DNA of 9,641 bases, taken from positions 1 to 9,641 of the forward strand of contig NZ_CALBEX010000343.1 of NCBI RefSeq assembly GCF_937889215.1, in the 5' to 3' direction. The notes beneath the pieces were generated by a model. That model searched no databases and was not told the DNA's origin. It saw nothing but the letters and a program-made list of their open reading frames with translations. Position 1 is the first letter of the stretch. Every line of letters starts with the position of its first letter. Shown in pieces: positions 1-7,000 of this stretch. Both the position numbers and the translations under genes were made by a program. Source of the DNA: an uncultured Limnohabitans sp. Lineage in GTDB: Bacteria; Pseudomonadota; Gammaproteobacteria; Burkholderiales; Burkholderiaceae_C.

Positions 1-219
1 CTATTGACCCTGCCCCGTGGCCAGCAAGTGCAAACCACGGTCACGCTCAATACCGACTTGCAAGCCCCCGTGGCCAAAGGCGCTGTGATCGGCAAAGTCG
101 TGGCCACATCGAACGGCAAACCCGTGGGCGAAGCCCCACTGGTGGCCCAAGCCGAGGTGGAACGCGCTGGCTTCATGCTGCGCATGTGGCAGCATGTGCT
201 GCAGTTGTTTGGCAAGTGA
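1..219 (+). CDS. D-alanyl-D-alanine carboxypeptidase (PBP5/6 type), C-terminal part only
   Basis: Only the last 72 codons are in the window; the gene begins upstream. The visible part reads as the small beta-rich C-terminal domain of PBP5-family D,D-carboxypeptidases, with a run such as LNTDLQAPVAKGAVIGKV that matches the family pattern of hydrophobic strands around a 'L.AP..KG..IG' turn. It ends with an amphipathic helix (FMLRMWQHVLQLFGK), the kind that anchors these enzymes to the outer face of the inner membrane. The family trims the terminal D-alanine from peptidoglycan pentapeptides in the periplasm. The catalytic serine domain is outside the window, so activity cannot be judged and dacA cannot be told from dacC. 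The reading frame is open from base 1 and stops with TGA at 217-219. The gene converges with the osmC-ycaO gene. Confidence 0.85.
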   Translation, partial: LLTLPRGQQVQTTVTLNTDLQAPVAKGAVIGKVVATSNGKPVGEAPLVAQAEVERAGFMLRMWQHVLQLFGK

Positions 220-429
220 GCCCATCCGCCCAACGGACACAAGCCTTTACCGCCACTTTTGAGCGCATCAGCGACAACCCGCTGAAATGCGGCCATGGTG
301 CAGCAGTTGTGTCCGTCAAGCCTTGCGGTGCAAGACATCGAGTGGGACGGGATGCTGGGCTGCTGCAACAAGCCCACGCAATCCCTGGGCATCGCCCGCG
401 CGCAGGGCGTAAGCCAAGAGGCCAGCGCC
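220..429. other. Convergent intergenic gap with no supported gene
   Basis: This gap lies between the stop codons of the carboxypeptidase gene (+) and the osmC-ycaO gene (-). Short open frames cross it on both strands, but none has a Shine-Dalgarno sequence, a recognisable protein pattern or independence from the neighbouring genes. A 6-bp inverted repeat (TGGGCT at 356-361, AGCCCA at 371-376) could form a small hairpin, but no T-run follows on either strand. I see no clear terminator for either convergent gene. Confidence 0.5.
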
Positions 430-2628
430 TCAGGCCTGCTTCGCGGCCGCACGCGCCGCATGCAGTTTTTTGTAGCTGTCGAGCAAGCGCTGGTGCCGGT
501 CCAAGGTTTCCAACTTTAGGCTGGTGGGCGTCAGGCCATGAAAGCGCACGCTGCCCTCCACCGAGCCAATGGCCGCATCCATCCGCTCGTTGCCGAACAT
601 GCGCCTGAAGTTGAACTCAAAGTCTTCTAAAGCCAAGTCCTCATCCAGCGTCACTTCCAGCACCACGTTCAAGGCTTGGTAAAACAAGCGGCGCTCCACC
701 GTGTTGTCGTTGTATTGCAGGAAGGCGCCCACCAGTTCCTGGGCCTCATCCAGCTGCTGCAAAGCCAGGTGAATCAAGAGCTTGAGCTCCATCACCGTCA
801 GCTGGCCCCAAACCGTGTTGTCGTCAAACTCGATGCCGATCAGGGTGGCGATGTCGAGGTAATCGTCAAGCTCGTTGTTCTCCAAACGGTCGAGCAATGC
901 CTCCAAAGCCTCGTCGTCCAAGCGGTGCAGGTTGAGCACATCGGCGCGGAACAAGAGCGCTTTGTTGGTGTTGTCCCAAATCAGATCGTCGACCGGGTAC
1001 ACCTCGGAATAGCCCGGCACCAAGATGCGGCAAGCCGTTGCGCCGAGTTGGTCGTGCACCGCCACATAAGCTTCTTTGCCCATGGCCTGCAAGATGCCAA
1101 ACAGCGTAGCGGCCTCTTGGGCGGTGGCATCCTCGCCCTCCCCGGCAAAGTCCCACTCCACAAATTCATGGTCCGATTGCGCGCTGAAAAACCGCCACGA
1201 CACGATGCCGCTGGAGTCAATAAAGTGCTCCACAAAGTTGTTGGGCTCGGTCACGGCGTTGCTGGTGAAGGTGGGCGCGGGCAGGTCGTTCAGACCTTCA
1301 AAGCTGCGGCCCTGCAGCAGTTCGGTCAGGCTGCGCTCCAGCGCCACCTCCAAGCGGGGGTGTGCGCCAAAAGAAGCGAACACACCACCCGTGCGCGGGT
1401 TCATCAGGGTCACGCACATCACCGGGTACACCCCGCCGAGCGACGCGTCTTTGACCAAGACCGGAAAACCCTGCGCTTCCAAAGCCTCGATGCCGGCCAC
1501 GATGTCGGGGTACTTCGCGAGCACATCCTGCGGCACGTCAGGCAAGGCCATTTCGCCTTCCAAAATTTCGCGCTTGACGGCCCGCTCAAAAATTTCAGAC
1601 AGGCACTGCACCTGCGCTTCGACCAGCGTGTTGCCCGCGCTCATGCCGTTGCTCACGAACAGGTTTTCCACCAAGTTGGACGGGAAGTACACCACCTCAC
1701 CGTCGGAATGGCGCACATAGGGCAGCGCACAAATGCCGCGCTCGGTGTTGCCTGAGTTGGTATCGAACAGGTGCGAGGCCTTGAGCTCACCATCGGGGTT
1801 GTAGATGGGCAGGCAGTGCGCGTCCAACAAGCCTTTGGGCAGCGCGTCGCGCTTGCCCGGCTGGAACCAGCGCTCTTTGGGGTCGTGCACGAAGTCGGCT
1901 TGCGCGAGGTCTTCGCCAAAAAACACGCCCGCGTAAAAGTGGTTGTTGTTCAGGCGCTCGATGTATTCGCCCAAGGCTGATGCCAAGGCGCTCTCTTTGG
2001 TCGAGCCCTTGCCGTTGGTGAAGCACATGGGCGAATGCGCGTCGCGGATGTGCAGCGACCACACATTGGGCACCAGGTTGCGCCAAGACGCAATCTCGAT
2101 CTTGATGCCCAAGTTGGCCAAGACCGCCGTCATGTTGGCGATGGTCTGCTCCAGCGGCAAGTCCTTGCCAGCAATAAAGGTCTGCGCTTGCGCATCGGGG
2201 TTGAGCGTGAGCAAGGCCTGTGCGTCAGCGTCGAGGTTGTCCACCGCTTCAACGATGAAGGTGGGGCCCGCTTGGATCGCTTTTTTGACCGTGCAGCGGT
2301 CGATGGACCGCAAGATGCCTTGGCGGTCTTTGTCGGACATCTCGGCCGGCAACTCCACCTGGATCTTGATGGTCTGCAAATAGCGGTCCTCGGGGTCCAC
2401 GATGTTGTTTTGCGACAGGCGGATGTGCTCGGTGGAGATGCCGCGCGTCTCGCAATACAGCTTCACAAAATACGCCGCACACAAAGCCGACGAGGCCAAA
2501 AAATAATCGAACGGCCCGGGTGCAGAGCCATCGCCCTTGTAGCGAATAGGCTGATCGGCCAGCACGGTGAAGTCGTCAAACTTGGCCTCAAGGCGCAGTT
2601 TGTCGAGAAAGTTGACTTTGATTTCCAT
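430..2628 (-). CDS. ycaO: OsmC-YcaO fusion protein (thiol-peroxidase-like domain plus YcaO ATP-dependent domain)
   Basis: A 732-residue protein. Residues 1-140 form an OsmC domain with the two family redox cysteines, C50 (SSALC) and C112 (RCTVKK), expected to reduce organic hydroperoxides. Residues 150-570 match E. coli YcaO. They carry the ATP/Mg-binding signatures KESALASALGEYIER (E221, E224), the second acidic motif SEIFER (E345, E348) and SLTELLQGR (E436, Q439). The remaining part, to 732, is a helical TPR-like tail. The C-terminus (AARAAAKQA) lacks the PxPxP ending of peptide-cyclising YcaO enzymes, so azoline natural-product synthesis is unlikely. E. coli YcaO has been linked to methylthiolation of ribosomal protein S12; the true substrate is uncertain. 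The start at 2628 (MEIKVNF) begins the OsmC fold and has GGAA 7 bases upstream. An ATG at 2718 would add 30 residues of non-conserved sequence and is not preferred. The gene lies 86 bases after msrA on the same strand, so co-transcription is likely. Confidence 0.93.
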   Translation of the reverse strand: MEIKVNFLDKLRLEAKFDDFTVLADQPIRYKGDGSAPGPFDYFLASSALCAAYFVKLYCETRGISTEHIRLSQNNIVDPEDRYLQTIKIQVELPAEMSDKDRQGILRSIDRCTVKKAIQAGPTFIVEAVDNLDADAQALLTLNPDAQAQTFIAGKDLPLEQTIANMTAVLANLGIKIEIASWRNLVPNVWSLHIRDAHSPMCFTNGKGSTKESALASALGEYIERLNNNHFYAGVFFGEDLAQADFVHDPKERWFQPGKRDALPKGLLDAHCLPIYNPDGELKASHLFDTNSGNTERGICALPYVRHSDGEVVYFPSNLVENLFVSNGMSAGNTLVEAQVQCLSEIFERAVKREILEGEMALPDVPQDVLAKYPDIVAGIEALEAQGFPVLVKDASLGGVYPVMCVTLMNPRTGGVFASFGAHPRLEVALERSLTELLQGRSFEGLNDLPAPTFTSNAVTEPNNFVEHFIDSSGIVSWRFFSAQSDHEFVEWDFAGEGEDATAQEAATLFGILQAMGKEAYVAVHDQLGATACRILVPGYSEVYPVDDLIWDNTNKALLFRADVLNLHRLDDEALEALLDRLENNELDDYLDIATLIGIEFDDNTVWGQLTVMELKLLIHLALQQLDEAQELVGAFLQYNDNTVERRLFYQALNVVLEVTLDEDLALEDFEFNFRRMFGNERMDAAIGSVEGSVRFHGLTPTSLKLETLDRHQRLLDSYKKLHAARAAAKQA

Positions 2629-2639
2629 GCCGTGGTTCC

Positions 2640-2664
2640 AAAAAAATGCGCCCACGGTGGGGCG
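2640..2664 (-). terminator. Terminator-like hairpin with T7 run in the ycaO leader
   Basis: On the minus strand, CGCCCC and GGGCG can pair (one bulged C, a short ACCGT loop, positions 2664-2649). The hairpin is followed by CA and then seven T residues (2646-2640), the layout of an intrinsic terminator. It lies after msrA and just 11 bases before the ycaO start codon. It may end msrBA transcripts, or act as an attenuator for ycaO; see the finding on competing pairing. The stem is short (5-6 bp), so strength is uncertain. Confidence 0.4.
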
Positions 2665-2714
2665 ACTGGTGTGTGTCATCCAAGGGCCAAGGCGACTGAC
2701 CCTGCGCAGGGGCC

Positions 2715-3401
2715 TCAACCCCAGAGTTTTTTAACCCGAGCGTCCCGCCCACAACTCAATCGGTAGTAGTTGTAGCGCAGTTCGTTCTTTTTGTAGTAAT
2801 CCTGGTGGTACTCCTCGGCCAGATGAAACGCCGAGCTGGGCGCCAATTCGGTGTGAATGGTGGTGAAGCGGCCACTGCTGATCAGGGCGTCACGGCTGGC
2901 CTCGGCGACGGTGCGTTCGGCCTCATTTTGCCAATAGATGCCGCTGCGGTATTGAGGGCCCACATCACAAAATTGCTGGTCTTTGACGGTCGGGTCGATG
3001 TGCCGCCAAAAGTAGTCGACCAACTGCGTGTAACTCACTTGGCTTGGGTCGTACAGCACCGTCACCGCCTCGGTGTGACCCGTGTGACCGGCGCTGACTT
3101 GCGCATACGTGGGCTTGGGTGTTTTGCCTGCGGTGTAACCCGAGTCAACGGCCACCACACCGGCCAGTTTTTCAAAGTCGGCCTCGATGCACCAGAAACA
3201 GCCACCGGCAAACAAGGCGTAAGCCATGGGCTTGCCGTTGACCACGGGTGCAGCTTCCACCTCGGTGGGCGTGGTCAGGGCAGCGGGTGCTTGGCCCGCG
3301 CTGGAAGACTGGCTGGGCGTGCAAGCCGTCAACAAAAATGCGCCAACGGCCCATGCCATGGCCAACCAACGCAGGGGCCTCAAAACAGGGGGTCTGTTCA
3401 T
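2715..3401 (-). CDS. msrA: Peptide-methionine (S)-S-oxide reductase MsrA, lipoprotein form
   Basis: A 228-residue MsrA that reduces the S form of methionine sulfoxide in proteins. The N-terminus is a lipoprotein signal: a basic start, a hydrophobic segment (about residues 11-24) and the lipobox LTAC with lipidation Cys27. Residue +2 is Thr, so there is no aspartate inner-membrane retention signal. A Ser/Ala/Thr-rich tether (about 28-58) follows. The catalytic motif GGCFWC is at 66-71 (nucleophile C68, with E73 nearby). C217 near the C-terminus (RLSCGRD) is a likely recycling cysteine, and C145 is a further one. The AEEYHQDYY motif sits around 195-203. Most MsrA proteins are cytoplasmic, so this is an envelope version. 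The start at 3401 is chosen because GAGG (3413-3410) lies 8 bases upstream; an ATG at 3407 would have only 2 bases of spacing but would overlap the msrB stop as ATGA. Translation is probably coupled to msrB. Confidence 0.95.
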   Translation of the reverse strand: MNRPPVLRPLRWLAMAWAVGAFLLTACTPSQSSSAGQAPAALTTPTEVEAAPVVNGKPMAYALFAGGCFWCIEADFEKLAGVVAVDSGYTAGKTPKPTYAQVSAGHTGHTEAVTVLYDPSQVSYTQLVDYFWRHIDPTVKDQQFCDVGPQYRSGIYWQNEAERTVAEASRDALISSGRFTTIHTELAPSSAFHLAEEYHQDYYKKNELRYNYYRLSCGRDARVKKLWG

Positions 3402-3403
3402 GA

Positions 3404-3898
3404 TCATGTCCTCAAAGCGGGGAGCGTTTGGCCTTCTGGCACAAACGTTAGGGCCACACCGTTGTTGCAAAAGCGCTTGCCCGTGGGCTTGGGGCCGTCA
3501 TTAAACACATGGCCGTGGTGCCCGCCACAGCGCGAACAGTGGTATTCGGTGCGCGGGTAGATAAGCTTGTAATCGGTGGTGGTGCCCAAAGCATTAGGCA
3601 AGCCTTGAAAAAAACTGGGCCAACCTGTGCCGCTCTCGTATTTGTGGGCCGCGCTGAACAAGGGCAAATTACAAGCCACACACACAAAGGTGCCTGGCCG
3701 CTTCTCGGCATTGAGCGGGCTGCTGCCCGCGCGCTCGGTGCCGTGCTCAAACAGCACCTCATACGCACTCGGCGAGACCCACTTGCGCCACTCGGCTTTG
3801 GTTTTCTTCAGCGGGAAAGCGGCCGCCACCGCGCTCAAGGGCAGCGTGGCGCTGGCCAGCCAAGCTGAGAAGATTTTGAACATGTTGCGTCGTTTCAT
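3404..3898 (-). CDS. msrB: Peptide-methionine (R)-S-oxide reductase MsrB, exported
   Basis: A 164-residue MsrB that reduces the R form of methionine sulfoxide, complementing MsrA next to it. The N-terminus MKRRNMFKIF followed by a hydrophobic stretch and SAVAAA (22-27) is a signal peptide. The RR-N-M-F-K order resembles a Tat signal, though it departs from the RRxFLK consensus, so Sec export is possible. The mature domain has the zinc site CVAC (C73, C76) and CSRC (C121, C124), the substrate motif GTGWPSFF (90-97), GGHHGHVF (125-132) and the catalytic Cys144 in RFCNNG. The start at 3898 has AGGT 7 bases upstream (3909-3906). An in-frame ATG at 3937 and longer forms would place unsuitable sequence before the signal peptide. 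The gene is first of the msrB-msrA pair. The 154-base gap to the end of hrpA (3899-4052) should hold its promoter, but no clear sigma-70 match is visible there. Confidence 0.94.
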   Translation of the reverse strand: MKRRNMFKIFSAWLASATLPLSAVAAAFPLKKTKAEWRKWVSPSAYEVLFEHGTERAGSSPLNAEKRPGTFVCVACNLPLFSAAHKYESGTGWPSFFQGLPNALGTTTDYKLIYPRTEYHCSRCGGHHGHVFNDGPKPTGKRFCNNGVALTFVPEGQTLPALRT

Positions 3899-4052
3899 GG
3901 GAGTGACCTGGTTGGTTGATGAAACACTGGGCTTCATGATTGCATTCGTGCGGCAAGCCGGAAAGTTACAGCGCGCGACACAAGTGCTTCTGGATTGTCC
4001 TGTTTTTGACCATGCGTGGCATCGGTTGAGTGTCATACACCCACAAAACCCC

Positions 4053-7000
4053 TCAATGGTTCAACTGCCCCCAAGCCTTATCCAGCCGCTTAATGCTGAC
4101 CGGCTGCGGGGTGCGCAACTCTTGTGCGAAGAAGCTCACGCGCAACTCTTCCAGTAACCAGCGGAACTCCAGCATGCGGGCGTCTTGGGCGCCTTTGCGT
4201 TCGGCCACCAGACGCCAGTAGCGTTGTTCTTGCGGTTTCAGCTCGGTCAAGCGCTGGGCGTCGCGGGCGGGGTCTGCGCGGTATTTGTCCAAGCGCTGGG
4301 TGATGGCCTTGAGGTAGCGGGCGTAATGCTGCAGCTGCGGCCACGGGGTGGCGGCCATGAAGTTTTTGGGCATCAGGCGTTGCAGTTGCGCTGTGCAGTC
4401 TGCGGTCGCGTCAGGGGCGTTTTTGGTGTCCTTGATCTTGCGGGTGGCTGCGCCAAACTCCAGCAAGATGGTGCCCGCAAGCCGCGCCACTTCGTTGGCA
4501 ATCAGGGTCAGGCGGCCCCGGCCTTCTTCGATGCGGCGCTTGAAGGTGATTTCATCGTTGGGCAGCGGGTCGAGCAAGAAGGCCCGGTCCAGCGCCACGT
4601 CGATGATCTGGGCTTTCAGCTCGTCGGCGGTGCCCAGCGGCATGTAGGCCACGGCCATTTTTTGCAGGTCGGGGATGTTTTTCTCAAGGTACTTGAGCGC
4701 GTCTTTGATTTGCAGCGCAAACAGGCGGCGCAGGCCCGCGCGGTTTTTGCTGGCGGCCACATCGGGCTCGTCAAACACCTCGATGGTCACGGCGTCTTGC
4801 ATGTCCACCAGCGCGGGGAAGCCAATCAGGGTCTGGCCGCCTTTGCTGATCTCCATCAGCTCGGGGAGTTCGCCAAAGGTCCAGGTGGTGTAGCGCTGGG
4901 GGGCCAGGGGCTTGGGTGCGGCAGCGGCTTTGGCCGGGGCGGCGTGGCGGCGGCTGGTGCCTTGTGCGCCAGGCGGCGCGTTGGACGCGGCCTGGCCTGC
5001 GCTGACCGCCGGGGCAGCCGCTGGCGCTGCAGCCACTTTCAGCTGCGCCAGCGCCTGGAACGCACCCCGCGCTTTGGCACCCAGCTCGCCTTTGAGCGCG
5101 CCTAGGTTGCGGCCCATGCCCAGCTGGCGGCCGTGTTCGTCCACCACCAGCAGGTTCATGAACAGGTGCGGGCTGAGCATCTCGTGTTTGAAGTCGGTGC
5201 GCTTGATGTCAAGGCTGGTTTCGTCGCGGGCTTTTTTGAGCAGCACGTCGGTGAGAGACCCGCTGCCAAAAAGCTCGGACACCGACAGCTCGGCGGCCAA
5301 GCGCGTGGCCGATTCGGGCAGCGGCACAAAGCGGCTGCGCGGGCGCTGCGGCAGGCTTTTGAGCAAGGCCTGAATCTTGTCTTTGAGCAGACCGGGTACC
5401 AACCATTCGCAGCGGTCTTCGCTCACCTGGTTGAGCGCAAACAAAGGCACCGTGACAGTCACGCCGTCGCGGGCGTCGCCCGGTTCGTGCAGATAAGTGG
5501 CCTGGCAGTCGGTGCCGCCCAAGCGGATGTGTTTGGGGAAGGCCTGCGTGGTGATGCCTGCGGCTTCGTGGCGCATCAGCTCTTCGCGGCTCAGCATCAA
5601 CAATCGCGGCTGCTTGGTGCTCTCGGCGCGGTACCAATTCTCCAGCAGGCGACCGCTGCACACGTCGGCAGGCAGCTGCTGGTCATAAAAAGCGTAGATC
5701 AGCTCGTCATCCACCAGCACGTCTTGGCGGCGCGACTTGTGTTCCAGCTCTTCAACCTTGGCGATCATCTTGTGGTTGGCGGCCAGGAAAGGCAGCTTGG
5801 TCTCCCACTGGTCACCCACCAGCGCTTCGCGGATAAAGATCTCGCGTGCGCCTTGCAGGTCCACCCGACTGTAGGGCGTGCGGCGGCCGCTGTAGACCAC
5901 CAAGCCATAGAGCGTTGCCCGCTCCAGCGCCACCACTTCGGCGGATTTCTTTTCCCAATGCGGGTCGAGTACTTGTTTGCGCAGCAGGTGCGCGCCGACT
6001 TGCTCCAGCCATTGTGGCTCGATGGCCGCGATGCCCCGGCCAAACAGGCGCGTAGTTTCCACCAGCTCGGCCACCACGATCCAGCGGCCCGGCTTTTTGC
6101 TCAGGTGCGCGCCGGGATGCTTGTGGAACTTGATGCCGCGTGCGCCAAGATAGGCTTCATCGTCTTCGAGCTTGTAGCCCACGTTGCCCAGCAGGCCTGC
6201 CAGCATAGACAGGTGTAATTGCTCGTAGCTCGCAGGCTGCGTGTTGATGCGCCACTTGTGCTCAGCCACCACCGTGAGCAGCTGGGTGTGTGTGTCGCGC
6301 CACTCGCGCACGCGCCGGATGTTGATGAAATTCTGGCGCAGCAGTTGTTCGTATTGGCGGTTGCTCAGCTTGTGCTGCGGCGCTTCTTGCGCAGGCCTTC
6401 CTTTTATTGGGGTCAGATCGCGATTATTTTGGCCCGGCTGGCCTGAGGAATTTAATTGGGATCTGACCCCGATTGTTCCGATTGTTTTGGTGGGGCCGCC
6501 CCTCGCGTCGTGAATCCATTTCCAGAGCTTCAGGTAACCGGTGTACTCGCTTTTGTCGTCGTCGAACTTGGCGTGTTGTTGGTCGGCCTGGGCTTGCGCG
6601 TCCATGGGGCGGTCGCGCACGTCTTGCACGCTCATAGCGCTGGCGATCACCAGCACTTCGTCCAGCGCCTCGCGGCCACGGGCTTCCAAAATCATGCGGC
6701 CCACGCGGGGATCCAGCGGCAGGCGGGCCAGCTCTTGGCCAATGGGCGTCAGCTCGTTGTCGTCGTCGACTGCGCCCAGCTCGGCCAGCAATTGGTAGCC
6801 GTCGGTGATGGCCCGTTTGGATGGCGCTTCGATGAACGGGAAGTCTTCCACCACGCCGAGGTGCAGGCTCTTCATGCGCAAGATCACGCCCGCCAAGGAC
6901 GAACGCAAGATTTCCGGGTCGGTAAAACGCGGGCGGCCCGCAAAGTCTTTGTCGTCGTAAAGGCGAATACAAATGCCGTTGGCCACGCGGCCGCAGCGGC

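Noticed and set aside
419..437. AGGCC/GGCCT inverted repeat spanning the ycaO stop codon as a terminator
   Set aside because: The stem is only 5 bp, the loop is 9 bases and no T-run follows.
295..519. A small plus-strand open frame (74 codons) crossing the 220-429 gap
   Set aside because: It has no ribosome site, overlaps the end of ycaO, and its sequence has no recognisable fold or family.
676..1755. A 359-codon plus-strand open frame opposite osmC-ycaO
   Set aside because: It is an antisense shadow; the minus strand carries the conserved YcaO motifs throughout.
2700..2711. 12-bp palindrome CCCTGCGCAGGG just after the msrA stop
   Set aside because: No T-run follows on the minus strand and the spacer between arms is zero, so it cannot form a good hairpin as such. 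It may be chance in GC-rich DNA.
2629..2718. Upstream ATG giving a 762-residue OsmC-YcaO protein
   Set aside because: The 30 extra residues are not part of the OsmC fold, the extension would overlap the end of msrA, and the internal ATG at 2628 has a better-placed GGAA and matches the family start.
4185..6218. Plus-strand open frames (4185-5105 and 5133-6218) opposite the hrpA C-terminal half
   Set aside because: They mirror hrpA codons, have no recognisable domain and no ribosome site.
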